Origin: Pohlia nutans
Lineage: Eukaryota; Streptophyta; Bryopsida; Bryales; Mniaceae
NCBI GenBank assembly: GCA_022496805.1
Contig: CM040097.1
Location: forward strand, 19,706,072 to 19,770,071
Direction of reading: 5' to 3'
Length of the DNA stretch: 64,000 nucleotides
Part shown: positions 34,926 through 46,499 of the stretch, piece after piece
How the letters are laid out: the number at the start of each line of letters is the position of its first letter
Position numbering within the stretch: the first letter of the stretch is position 1
Position numbers and translations under genes: made by a program
Notes under the pieces: generated by a model
What the model saw: only the letters and a program-made list of their open reading frames with translations
Database searches by the model: none
Told to the model about the DNA's origin: nothing

Positions 34926-35261
34926 AGAGGGCGGTGCGTGGTGGAAAATGCCTTTGGCATTTTTAAACAAACATTCAAAGAATTGTCAGGCAAATCTAAA
35001 TTGCACGTGATGTTTTTGCCAGATGTTATTATAGCATGTGATATATTGCACAATGTTCTATTGGATCAATCCCACGAAGAGGTTGAGCAACCATTACATG
35101 TTCTACGCACTGAAGGACTAGAAAGTGAAGTAGTAGATGAAGTTCCTGGTCCGGCAGATGAAGGAGATGTAAACGGTGAAAATGTGGTTACTGAAATGGG
35201 TCGTAACAAACGTGACCACCTCGATATGTTCCTCGGCATTCAACGAAAAAACCAACAATAG

Positions 35262-36159
35262 CCTCTCAAGTATGTCTTCTGTTCACCCCATTCTCTTAAT
35301 CATTTTTATACATTAAAAGAACATAATATACAATATAAAATATATACATCCACCACGGCATAAATAATTGAATGTTATAGTAAAGTTTGACTCACATATG
35401 TAATTCCCCCTTTCAAATCTTCAAACATCATTACTTCATTTGGAAGTTTGACCCTTCGTACAACTTCATACACGTAGTTTATTCTTTCATAATACTTCAT
35501 TTATGAGAAGTTTGACCCTTCATTCATAAATAATAGTTATTGAAGATTTCCTTAAATATTTTAGAATATTCATATTGTACGAAGGAACTTGAATCAATAA
35601 ACTAAAATATTATACACATAGATGTTTGAATTGATCCATATAAAGATAAAATTATAAATGAAAATACTCATTGTTAAATTCAAGATTCTTGAATCAAAAC
35701 ACTCTTTATCTTTGCAAATCTCAATAAAAGATCACGTATTATGTCCCCTTACCAGTTCCTTTTATCAAGGTGAAGCTTATTTGTGTATATAAATGGCGCT
35801 TCACTTGCTTAGTGGCGAGGGACACGATTTGTTAACGTTGCACATACCACTCACGCACAATATTAATTCCAAACTTATCGTGGGTCCATTACCTCTTGAC
35901 TCTCAATCTTAACTTCTACAAGACAACTTAGCATACTATTAAATGACATCGGGAGAACCTTCCATTTGGTGACGCCACCTACCACCGTCGGCACTAAATG
36001 CCATTAATCGACGTCCATCTCTCTACTAGGTTTATAGTTCTCAATAGGATTCACTAAGTCTTGAAAGTCACCGGTGGTGATAGTTGAGTGTGGAGTAAGA
36101 CGTATTTTAACCAGTGTCTAGAAGTGCAACCAAACACCTCATACTACGAAAGGTGCAGA
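35262..36159. other. Intergenic, no gene seen
   Basis: AT-rich. Two similar CTTCATTTGGAAGTTTGACC-like strings occur near 35435 and 35500, perhaps a small duplication. Nothing else was recognised. Confidence 0.35.
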
Positions 36160-36401
36160 CTAGGGGGCCACTTCCAAATATTCCATAATGATATGAGAAC
36201 AAATAATAGGGTTCAAATAAATCTTTGAAGGTAATAATTATAATTGAATTACATTAATATAGGGTGCTCAAAATTTATTACAGGAATAAAAATTAGAATA
36301 ATATTTATTATAGTAAGAATTAATTTTATTTCTTAGGGTACTTTTAAATACCCTATTATCTGAGGCGATACCTAAAAAATACATTGAGTGCCCAATATTA
36401 G
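36160..36401. mobile_element. hAT-like MITE, copy E (decayed, inverted)
   Basis: Reverse-complemented, it aligns along its whole length with copy A (shared strings GTATTTTTT, GGGTATTTAAAAGTA, CACCCTATATTAATGTA-like, TTATTTG, ATATTTGGAAGTG). The ends have mutated (CTAGGGGGCCACT on one side, CTAATATTGGGCACT on the other) and no 8-bp duplication remains. Confidence 0.65.
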
Positions 36402-37150
36402 CCTCATCCCAACTATAGGAGTCAAGAGGGAGATCACTCTTCCTCTTTTTATAGTACACATGATAACACAAGAGAAAAACATTTGGAAAATCCCCAAAAG
36501 ATGTGCCAGTTAAAAACTATTGGTATCATGATGGACTGAAGACGGAGACCATCCTTCCTCATAGTTAATGGGATAACACAAGAAAAAAACCTTTGGAAAA
36601 ATTTCCAAAGGATGTAAGCTAAAAGCTCTTTATTCTGACTATAGAGGAAAAACAATAGATGTCTCTTCACCCAAAATCATTTTATTTATTTATATATGAA
36701 TTGTACCTCATTATGAAGGTTTCTTCTTTTCCTCTATCGAAAACTTGACTAAGTCCAATAGTACACTTAGGTTGGCTAAGCCTCTTATCTTATAACATCC
36801 TTTCAACTCTTAGCACAACGATGATTATTTGTGGATCTAAGAGTCAATGTGTCTTTCATCTATATCTATCGAAATACATGGATGAGCAGTTATAACTTTG
36901 TTTCATTCCTTTGAACAAAACACAAGCCACATTCCATTGAGGGTGTCATTGGTAAACTTGAATCCTACTTTCAATACTGACCGATGACTCTAAGACATGC
37001 TAATTTTGAAGAACTATAACTTTTAAGTCGTAACTCATATTTACGCATCCTTTGGGTTAGTGTTCTCACAAAATCTCCAACCATGTATGGCACACATTCA
37101 TCTCGGCCTCCCACAACATGCTATCGTTAGTTTTCCATACGGGACATCTC

Positions 37151-37420
37151 TTAGTTTTTCCACCTTGTCTATTGCAAGGGCCTACCTTGTTCATCACAGT
37201 GTTCCACTTTGTCTCTTGCAAGGCCCCTCCTTGCCCCGCTCCTTGCTCACTTTGGTGTTTCACATTATCTCTTGCAAGGCCCAAGGTGTCACCCCCGAGG
37301 TCCCTGGTTGCTCACCACGGTGTTCCACCTTGTTTCTTACAAGGTGTAGGTTGTCACTCCACAATCCCCTTCCTCACCATGGTGCTCCACCTTGTCTCTT
37401 GCAAGGTCCAGACATCCATT
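37151..37420 (+). repeat. Minisatellite upstream of the permease gene
   Basis: Five imperfect units of about 46-66 bp, each with GTGTTCCACCTTGTCTCTTG followed by CAAGG(CCC) and a variable C-rich part. Units start near 37151, 37197, 37254, 37319 and 37380. Open frames here are a by-product of the repeat. Confidence 0.7.
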
Positions 37421-37653
37421 TGAAAGGTATGTAACATCACGATTCTTCTTTAAGAATTATAGAAGAGTAAGATATTCAAGTTCCTCAAATTCCCGAATCC
37501 CCCAATTCACGAAAACACAATTCCAGCGCCCCGTAATCTACATAAAACTCAATATTTTAGCCTACCCATTCTCTTCACCAGAAGGTGACTCCCCAGTAGC
37601 AGCTTCCGTTCAACCTTTCCCAGGATGACCCTGACGGAACCAACCACAACGTT

Positions 37654-37662
37654 CCACGTGTC
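37654..37662 (+). promoter_or_regulatory. G-box/ABRE-like motif upstream of the permease
   Basis: CCACGTGTC contains the ACGTGTC core bound by plant bZIP factors in abscisic acid and stress responses. It lies about 900 bp upstream of the start codon and about 350 bp upstream of the duplicated leader. Regulatory meaning is inferred. Confidence 0.4.
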
Positions 37663-38020
37663 AGTCACCCCAATAAAAAGTTACCCCAAACATTCAAAAG
37701 CCGGAAACCCCGTCTTCCCGATTCCCCTTTAAAAAAACCTCCTTTTCACACCGCCACGGGATCCAGACCTGGCCGCGTTCACACCGACGCCCGCGATTTC
37801 ACCGCTGTTGCTGAAACGTGCAGGTCACAGTCATCAGTCATGTTGCTGGAATCTTATGGAAATTTTGCCACGGTAGCACCATGTGCATAGATTCGCCCTT
37901 TTCATCAGTTAACAAAAACCCCTCCACCTCAATGCTCATTTCCCACAGAGCTTGAAGGCTTCTTCACGAATTCAACTGGGCAGCTCTTGCTCTTTCATGT
38001 ACGTAGTACTGGCATAGAAT

Positions 38021-38437
38021 CAATGCTTGTGTGTGGATGGTAATTTGCATTTATGTGCACAGTGATCACGTTTCGTTCTTTCTCTCTTTTTTTTTCATTC
38101 CTTGGGTATGCTCAGGATTTTCTCCTCACTTGTGGTATGGAAACCCAGTGATTTTTTGGGTTTGAATAGCACCGGTGAGTGTGCGAGAAAGAAGAACCTC
38201 CAGGGAGATTGAAAGCTGTTCCAGTAGTAACAATGCTTGGGTGTGGATGGTAATTTGCATTTATGTGCACGGTGATCATGTTTGTTTGTTTCTCTTTTTT
38301 CTTCCATTCGGTGAGGATTTTCTTCTCTTGTGGTATGGAAATCCAGTTCAGGTTTTTTTGCAGTAAGTTGGGATTTTTGGGTTTGATTAGCATCGGTGAG
38401 TGTGAGAGAAAGAAGAACCTACAAAGCTGTTCCAGTT
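38021..38437 (+). repeat. Tandem duplication of the permease 5' leader, about 205 bp unit
   Basis: Copy 1 (38021-38230) and copy 2 (38231-38437) share AATGCTTG..GTGTGGATGG, TTTGCATTTATGTGCAC, TTGTGGTATGGAAA and a GGTGAGTGTG site followed by AGAAAGAAGAACCT. The GGTGAGTG in each is a good splice donor, and an acceptor (TTTGCAG) lies at 38502-38512 before the start codon. Confidence 0.75.
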
Positions 38438-38557
38438 GGTTGGATTTCTTAAATGGAATTTCTGGGGTGTGAGGGATTAGTTGTAATAAGAGGTTTGGGT
38501 TTGTGTTTGCAGAGTTTGAAAAACTGATATAGCCCAGGCAGGCAGACAGCGAGAGCT

Positions 38558-41500
38558 ATGGAAGCCATAGATAGGGAACACCAACAACTGGGGCACACTG
38601 GACACGCCAAGATTGGGCAAACACGGGATGACACTGTAGGGGAGGTGGAGAATGGCGGTTTTGATGGAATTGACTCTAAGAAGCATGGTGACGGCAGGTT
38701 GTATGACGATGACGGAAAGCCTCGCCGCACAGGTTTTTCTCTTTTCCTCTCTTATGTATCATCAGAACATAAATCCTTTTAGAGGATTCATCTTTTGCAA
38801 TGGAACCCAGGGACCAAATTTGCAAAGTCTTCTTCTAATGAAAAAAAGTACGTTCTTTGCGGAGGATAGTTCTGTGTGTACTTTGCAAGTGCGCGTAGGC
38901 TCCACAGTACAAACTTGCCCCTATTTTGTGTTTGTGTGGGGCTCCCTATTCCCAATGGCGAAGCCTTTTACATTAACGCACGTCGAAAAGTTCACGTATT
39001 GTTTGCTGTCACGTTCAGTATTTTGACATGATTTTACAGAGATATTTGTGTACAAGAGTCAAATCAAACTTTTGTCAATTTCAAAGCGGGAGGTTGTAGA
39101 TTACTGACAGTTAATAACCCAAGATTAGTGAGTATAAATATTTAGTCAAGTTATGCTTACACCACTTGTTTTGAAATTCCAGTATAGGAATAGATGAGTT
39201 ATTGTTGATACAATGAGGTCTCTAATGGGTTTTTGTATTCTAACTTGAGACTGAAGTATGTTGAAAATCATGATCGTTAAAGATCCCACGTCACGGCTCA
39301 CAAGACAATGAGAGTGACACAAAAATGTTGATTATTGTTGTGAATGGCACGTGTGAAAAACAGGGGGAGTTTTAACTTCAGCAGCCCATATCATAACAGC
39401 TGTGATAGGCTCTGGGGTGTTGGCGTTGTCATGGAGCTTTGCTCAAATGGGGTGGGTGGCTGGGCCAATTGTGCTGCTGGCTTTTGCTTGGTGCACTTAC
39501 TACACCTCTCGCCTGCTTGCTGACTGTTACCGCTCCCCCGACTCTGTCACTGGCAAGCGTAATTACATCTACATGGATGCCATCAAAGCCAATTTGGGTA
39601 AAATCATACCCTTCCAACTCTTTCCACAAGAAGAAAACCAACCATTGTCTGAAATGGTTGTGTTATAAATTTTAAAGCAATTGTATTATAGTTTCAACGC
39701 AATTTGCATTAGTTTTAACATAGATTTAACACATAACCATTGAATCAGTCAATGGTTGATTTTCTAGTGTTCATTACATTCTCTAACCCTTTTACGACAC
39801 CTCACTCCAAGATGGAATATGTCCCTCTTTTGGAGAGGGATTTCGATTAAAATGTCACTAATAAAGCCTGTGAGAATAGAATGTTTGGAGGCGTAATACT
39901 CTTTAATATTATTTAAGGGGTTGGTCCTTCTTCTACAGTGTAAAAGAATGATTCCTCTACAGTAGCATTGTTGTGCTATTGAAGATCAACAATATAGAAA
40001 CTATTTCTTTGCAGTAGCACTATAGAAAATGGACCAGTCAAGAATGTTATGGATGTTGTCCATTTTTTCCAGTGCCCCAAAGTTTGTAGACTTTTGGTCT
40101 CAGATGGATTTGGATTTGCGTTTGTTTTGTGCAGGGAGAAAGCAGCAGATTGTCTGTGCTTGGGTACAATACAGTAACCTTATTGGCACGAGTATTGGCT
40201 ACACCATTGGTACTGCAACCAGTGCTAAGTAAGTATTTGGATGCGTTTCTTTGAATGCATTTTTGCAGACTGAGCTAGAGAATTTGCAGAATAAGTCTTT
40301 CTTTCTTTATTGTGTCCTTAGCATCACTACACTGATTGCTACATTAGGGGAGCCAGTTATAACAACATTACAGTTCCTAAACGTTGCTTAACAAGCTGTA
40401 ACGTTACTTGAGTTACTCCCCTGGCCACATTACTAGCAAACGTAGGCTCACATCTATTATATTAAGTACAGAGTGTCACAATACCATGTCACTACCTTGC
40501 TTGGTATCCGTCACAATACCATGTCACAAAATCATCCAAATTTTACATTCATGCTTTTCATCCAAATTTTTAATCATGTTCCCAAATTGCTCTACAGTCC
40601 CCAAAGGTTTCCATCATGTTCCTTAATGTTTCCAAGTTCCTATTATGTTTCCAAATAATTCTCCACAGTTACCATTTTGTTCCCCTAAGGTTTCCATCAT
40701 GTTCCCTTTATGTTCCCAATTGCTTCTCTCGTTCTTAATGCAATTCTTGCGCTTTCCTCTGTTGTTGTTGCGTTGCAAGAGGGTGTTTGCTAGTAGTGTA
40801 TGATCCTAGTAGTGCAGTATTACGAAGCTCTTATTATTGTAGACGAGCCACCAACCAGAGGTTTCTGTGTTAAACACTGTCGTTGATTTGTTTTGGTTGT
40901 GCAGGGCAATTCAGCAACAGAATTGTCATCACAGGCTTCCAGAAGCTGAATGTTATGCGTCATCAACAGTCTACATAGCGCTCTATGGTGTAGTTCAAAT
41001 CTTTCTCTCACAGATCCCCAATTTTGGCGAGCTTTGGTGGCTCTCTTACGTTGCTGCTTTTATGTCGTTCACCTATTCCTTCATCGGCTTGGGACTCGGT
41101 ATCTCAAGATCTGCACGTGAGTGACAATTTGGTTTTCTTGGTCCTCATTAACAAACAAGTTGTTCATAATTTGCTGAGATTGTTTGGAAACTAAAAATGC
41201 TGGAAGTTGGTTCATGATTCCCAATTCATGATTTGGAAATTATGACCAATTCAATTGATCATGTTGTACAAATATATTTCCAAATGAAGAACACTGCATG
41301 TGTTGGTCAAAAGTAATAGAAAATCCGCCTTGTTGATGTGGATTCTTTATAATTGAATTGTCATCTCTTGTTTCCAAAAAATGTAAAATAATAATAAAAT
41401 TGATTGGACTTGCAGAGGGAGGGCACGATTATGGGAGCCTGGGTGGTGCCCCAGTTTGTTATGACAGGGGTCCGAATGCGCCATGCGCATTTCAGACACA

Positions 41501-44137
41501 GCCAGAAAAGACGTGGAATATATTCACTGCTCTTGGGAATATGGCTTTTGCGTACTCCTTCTCCATGATCCTTATCGAGATTCAGGTAGGCCGTGTTCCT
41601 TCACCTCTATATTGGCCCTTTCCAGAGTTTGGCACGACAATTCCAGTGGCGGAACTGTCTTTGTGAGCGTGTGTGCATGCAATACTAAGAGTATACATTA
41701 ATTGCTACGTTTGGTAGCAACGGTAGAGGAGTAGCTATACCAACATTACGGTTGCTTAATAAGCTATAATGTTGCTTGAGTTACGCCCCAACGTTGCTAT
41801 CACACGTAGCACACAATGTATGATCTATTATAAAGAATTTTATCACTTTTCTGTAGCGCTAAAGATTTGATTCTCATCTTGCTAGAGGAGCATGTTTCTC
41901 ATTGAGTTCATAATTACAGCAACTCGTTATTGGCTACGTAGAGTCTGAATTAAACTGATCTTGACTTTCTTGCTTTGCCCTTTACAAAAGTCTTCTGAGA
42001 GTATATTTTTCATGAGCAAATAGCTCCAGATGTCGTACCTGGGAAATCACGATGGTTGTAGAATCAAGTCATCACCGAAACAATATTAACCAATTTCAAC
42101 GGATCTTGTTAGGGAGGTGTCGTGTCAGTGGTCACTTTAACCAAAATCCCTTCTTTCAAGAGATAGTCTATTCATTTGTTAAGGTCCAAACGAGAAAATC
42201 TAGAATTATGATTGTGGGATTGTTTTTTGTTTTTTATGATTGTTGAGTTTTTTTGGATTTGCATTTCGAAGTATGGATCGATCAGCCTTGTACTGCTCTT
42301 AAATCATTCAATATAATGTCTTTCTGTTGTACAGGACACCATCAAAAGCCCACCTTCTGAAACTTCACAAATGAAGAAGGCCACGTTCATTTCCATCATG
42401 ACGACCACGTTTTTTTACCTGTCGGTGGCTGTGTGTGGATACGCTGCCTTTGGGAATGCAGCGCCAGGGAACTTGCTCACCGGGTTCAGCACTCCTTACT
42501 GGCTTGTGGACTTTGCCAACACCTGCATTGTCATCCATCTCATCGGTGCTTACCAGGTAACTAGCCTTTTCAATACACTGACTTTCAACTCTTTTATATC
42601 ACACCAACATACATTAGTTCAGAACTTAGCATGTGGAAAGTGTCCAATCACATTAGCATATATTCTGAAATGTGATATTAAAGAGTGTGATGATATCGAG
42701 TTCAGAATTTTCTATCACCAGTTAGTCATATATAACCACGTTAACCACTAAGGTTAACTTTGGGCCAAAGAACGTGCAGTCAACTCGTTTTCTACACTCT
42801 TTAGTGTCACAAGTTATTGTAAGTTATAGCTTTTAATTTCTTTAGATAAGTATTTATTTAAAAATTCCTACTTTCACAAATTTAGTTAGTAAAAACTATG
42901 TGTAAAGGAAATACTATAGCTTAAAATAACTTGCTGACACTAACATAACATTATTAATAAGATCTCTTTGTCTCACATCAAAAGTAAGAATTTTATTAGT
43001 CAGGTGTTGATGATCACTTTAATGAAATTCTTTTTTCAAGAAGACCATGGAAGAATATTTCATCTTTTAGTGCAACGTAAAGAAACTACATGACGGTATG
43101 CAATAGAACAAGCTTCTTCGTTACAAGAGGCACTATCTCAATAGCAAATACAACGTAACACTAGCTTGCATTTCAAGTTAGAACCTACTCAATCTTCCTC
43201 ACATTCATTGTAGATGTAGCTTGTTGCTAATGCAAGAGTTCATTGGTGATGTAGCTTGTTGCATCTTCCTCACATTCACTGTAGATGTAGCTTGTTGCTA
43301 ATGCAAGAATTCACTGTAGATGTAGCTTGTTGCTAATGCAAGAATTCACTGTAGATGTAGCTTGTTGCTAATGTAAGAATTCATTGTAGATGTAGCTTGT
43401 TGCTAATGCAAGAATTCACTGTAGATGTAGCTTGTTGCTAATGCAAGAATTCACTGTAGATGTAGCTTGTTGCTAATGTAAGAAATCATTGTAGATGTAG
43501 CTTGTTGCTAATGCAAGAATTTCTTGTAGATGTAGCTTGTTGCATCTTCCTCGCATTCATTGTAGATGTAGCTTGTTGTATCTTCCTCACATTTATTGTA
43601 GATGTAGCTTGTTGCTAACACAAGAATTCATTGTAGATCTGTAGCTAATTGCTGATGTTTTTAAGGTAAACTGATGGTTTCTTTCGTTAATTTTCTGGCA
43701 AATGAATGCAGGTGTACACGCAGCCAGTATACGGCTTTTTCGAGCTCTGGTGTTCAAAGAAATGGCCCAACAGCGCATTCCTCAAATTGGAGTACAACGT
43801 GAGGCTACCAGGGAAGCGCACCTTCAAATTGAACGCATTCCGGTTGATCTGGCGCACGTTGTACGTGATCATCACCACCATCATCTCGATGGTGATCCCG
43901 TTCTTCAACTCCGTGCTGGGCATCCTGGGCGCCATCGGCTTCTGGCCTCTCACGGTATACTACCCGGTGGAGATGTACATCCGGCAAGCCGACGTCAAGC
44001 GGTGGGGCAGGAAGTTCCTCCTCCTGCAATTGCTGAGCGTCGTCACCTTCCTGGTCTCCGTTGCTGGCTTGATTGGCGGTGTGGCCGGTATCATTCAGCA
44101 GCTCAAATCCGTCACCCTTTTCAAGCCCACCCCTTAA
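38558..44137 (+). CDS. Amino acid permease (AAP type, AAAP family), seven exons
   Basis: Role (family): proton-coupled import of amino acids across the plasma membrane. Exons: 38558-38732, 39364-39597, 40135-40228, 40905-41116, 41416-41585, 42335-42556, 43712-44137; every intron is GT-AG and all phases join, giving 510 residues. Seen: a hydrophilic N-terminus of about 58 residues; then GVLTSAAHIITAVIGSGVLA (first membrane segment, AAP signature), GTSIGYTIG in exon 3, QIPNF in exon 4, and YAAFG then PGNLLTGF then WLVDFANTCIVIHLIGAYQ in exon 6, followed by several membrane segments in exon 7. AAPs have about 11 membrane segments and 450-510 residues, so length is normal. The start ATG 38558 lies just after a likely leader-intron acceptor. 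Introns hold MITEs and a 35-bp minisatellite (intron 6). It seems intact; specificity cannot be told from sequence. Confidence 0.93.
40336..40430. mobile_element. Small inverted-repeat element in permease intron 3
   Basis: A core from GGGGAG (40347) to CTCCCC (40421) encloses ATAACAACATTACAG and CTGTAACGTTACTTGAG. It is homologous to the element in intron 5 at 41703-41811, but its outer arms have decayed. Confidence 0.55.
41210..41360. repeat. Partial copy of the TTAA-flanked repeat in permease intron 4
   Basis: Strings AATTCAATTGATCATG and GCATGTGTTGGTCAAAAG align with the copy at 55493-55700 (GATCATGGTG, GCATGTGTTGATGAAAAG). The ends are not preserved. Confidence 0.5.
41703..41811. mobile_element. 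109-bp MITE in permease intron 5
   Basis: The left arm TGCTACGTTTGGTAGCAACG and the right arm inverted (TGCTACGTGTGATAGCAACG) match at 18 of 20 positions. The inner part matches the element in intron 3 (CAACATTACGGTTG, TTGAGTTACGCCCC). Target duplication not resolved. Confidence 0.65.
43200..43650 (+). repeat. 35-bp minisatellite in permease intron 6
   Basis: About 13 units of 35 bp, each with GTAGATGTAGCTTGTTGC. Two unit types alternate: one continues TAATGCAAGAATTCA, the other ATCTTCCTCACATTCA. The array ends about 60 bp before the exon 7 acceptor. Confidence 0.9.
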
Positions 44138-44450
44138 ATCCATTTACACTCTCCGTCACTTGCATAAGGTTCTTAACCAGTTGGTGGCGTTCTCCCTCTT
44201 CAATACATGGTCTGACACCACATGCAATGTCTCACCATCCAATCTTCAGCTGAAGATGATGTGGGCTTGCCATGATTCAGGTATTTGTTACAGTGAGAGG
44301 GACTAAAGAACTTTATCTAGTGACTCTTCGTTAGGTTTTTCATAAAGAATTGCAGATGGGGTTTTTTCATAGATTTTTTTGGCCCATGTTGTGGGTGGCT
44401 TACAACTTGTTGTGATTGAGGTTCATTTAGCTGGCTCATCATGTTAAGTG

Positions 44451-44990
44451 GAATGGAATAGGTCAAGGGTGACATTTCTTGTATATTATTTTGGGTCACA
44501 CTATCATAATGAAGCATTTCTCATGCTCATCATGTATTGAAATTCTTTTAACTAAGTTCACCCTGGCATTATTGTGTTTGTTCATTATGACTATTTAGTG
44601 GCTAGCTAAATGAATTCTTCATGTCATATAGAATGGGATAGGCCAAGGGTGATAGTTCTTGTATACTATTTTGAGTCACACTATCATAATGAAGCATTTC
44701 TCATGTTCACCATGTATTGAAATTCTTTTAACTTTCACCCTGACATGTCATTGTGCTTGTTTGTTAGGACTTATGACTATTTAGTAACTAGTTAAGTGAC
44801 TCTTTATGACAAATAGAATGGTATAGGCCAAGGGTGACATTTCTAGTATACTATTTTGAGCCACACTATCATAATGATACATTTCTCATGCTCACCGTGT
44901 ATTGAAATTCTTTTTACTTTAACCATGAAAGGTTAGGCATGTCGTGCTTGGTCATTAGGACTTGTGATTGTTTAATATAGTGAATAGAAG
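44451..44990 (+). repeat. Three tandem copies of a 180-185 bp unit downstream of the permease
   Basis: Copies start at 44451, 44631 and 44816, each with GAATGG.ATAGG.CAAGGGTG, CACACTATCATAATGA and TGTATTGAAATTCTTTT. Identity is high, so the array is fairly young. Confidence 0.85.
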
Positions 44991-45921
44991 TTGTTCAACA
45001 TGAAGAGGGATGTTATGCAAAGGTTGATGAGTGTTCTTATTGGATTAGGGATTTATGGGTATTTTCTAACTTGTTTATTTCTCACATCTTAGGCGTCCAA
45101 ACTACACGTGATTGTTTTCTAACTTAGTTTGTGACAATCAATACACTATTATATTCAAACAAATGTGTGAAAGAAAATCGTTGATATCCTAATGATGATT
45201 ACGCCTAAGTTGCTTTCGCTAATGTTGGGCACAAATATATAGGAACCTTATGTTGCAAGTTTTTGTCGTCCTTCGAACTGTAAACATGGGCCGCAATGGA
45301 ACAATTGATGAGAGCCTACTCTCAACGGTTTCTCTCATAGTACTACCTTTTATGATGAACAATCGTGTCTATAGCGAGAACATAACTCAAATGTTCCGAA
45401 TAATGTACAACAAAATTTCTATTATTTATTTATTCCAATGATGATTACAGAGAGTTGTTTAGCTAACGCTAGGGAGGAATAAAGACCATGTGTTGCAAAT
45501 TTTAGGCTGGTTAGTCACGGAAATGGTCATGTTTTTCTCCGAGGAAGGTAGCGTCGTAATGAGAATTCATCACGATGCCTAGTTAGTCCAACTTGCCACC
45601 AGAGTCGGTATTGTGGAGCAAATGAGCTTTAATAGGGCAACAAGTGACAATCATGTTGTAAAGGAGTCAAGTGCAAACACAAATGCCAAAATTTCAAGTG
45701 TTGAAGAAAAAGAGAAAGAGAAAAAGAAAGAGAAAAATAAAAACACTCAAATCCAAAGAGGAAATTTCAGCAGAAACTGTCATCACAAGCCTTGCATCCA
45801 CATATGCAAGAAAAGAAGCACATAGGAATAGATTAATTGAATTCAAAATGGAGAGTGAGAAGATGGGGTGTTGCATGTTGAGCACCAAAAATAGGAGTAT
45901 GCGCATGAACGATCTCATTAA
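44991..45921. other. No gene recognised
   Basis: Short plus-strand frames at 45250-45441 and 45613-45928 include a Lys/Glu-rich stretch (EKEKEKKKEKNKN) and a tail EAHRNRLIEFKMESEKM. They may be remains of a transposon-associated protein, but I cannot assign them. Confidence 0.3.
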
Positions 45922-46495
45922 CCCCTAAAGACCACGAGGCCACCACGTGGCTTCTGGAACTAGAAAGTGAGGAAATTTGAGTTGTTAGGCCGTGAATTGT
46001 AAGGTGAGCAACAAAGAGACCCTGGTTCTTTTTGAGAGCTGAATCCGTGGGTACTTCTTGATCGAAATTTCATGAAGTGTGCGATTTTTGGTGATTTTTT
46101 TGAGCTGCACGGAGGCTATTTGGGCGTCACTTGAGACCCTCATATCTTCCTCCTCAAACCTCCAAATTATGTGAATGTTTTTGCACATGTTCAAAATGAT
46201 GATCATTATGCATGGTAGAAATTTCAGAATTTTTGGAGCACTTTTGATCAATCCGATTTCAGCATATGTACAAAATACCCTGAACGAGTTCCATCAATCT
46301 TCTCAACGGTGGCATTTTCTCAAAAATTGAGCGATTTTGTCGATCTTTTTTTCATACAAATGCTATGTAAGTCTTCTTTAATTTCAACGGTGCCGATCGT
46401 CAAAATTAACCTACACCGATGAGGAATTGAGCTTGTTATAAGAGCTAGTCAAGAAAACAAGAGCTAAGCTAAAAACACCCCCGGTCCTTTAGGGG
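45922..46495. mobile_element. TTAA-flanked inverted-repeat element, 574 bp
   Basis: The left end is TTAA then CCCCTAAAGACC; the right end is the inverse, GGTCCTTTAGGGG then TTAA (45918-45921 and 46496-46499). No coding capacity. Ends of CCC type with TTAA duplications are the mark of piggyBac transposases, but no transposase is seen and TTAA is its own inverse, so the assignment is tentative. Confidence 0.6.
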
Positions 46496-46499
46496 TTAA

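Larger units (their letters stand above)
33573..35261 (+). pseudogene. PIF/Harbinger (HARBI1-like) transposase, decayed
   Basis: Seen: an N-terminal piece from 33573 (MEPRLNPATAFAFSAWML); a middle piece from about 34340 (LFAIGRSTESVVLREAV) to AIDGMHVRI at about 34530-34560, the first catalytic Asp region; and a C-terminal piece 34926-35261 with VVENAFGIFKQTFKEL, the catalytic Glu region, and CDILHN. The part carrying the second catalytic Asp is missing. Frames are disrupted and two MITEs are inserted (33836-34110 and 34618-34925). A short duplication (ATGAGTGGGTCGCCT twice, 34496-34525) is also present. Known: this enzyme makes 3-bp duplications. No partner Myb-like protein was found. Confidence 0.8.

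Noticed and set aside
37060..37434. 124-residue open frame upstream of the permease
   Set aside because: It lies on a minisatellite and is explained by the repeat.
43200..43650. CRISPR-like regularly spaced repeats
   Set aside because: The units are directly tandem with no unique spacers; it is an intronic minisatellite in a eukaryotic gene.
43702..44253. 183-residue frame overlapping permease exon 7
   Set aside because: His/Pro-rich shadow frame of the real exon, which is fixed by the acceptor at 43711 and AAP homology.
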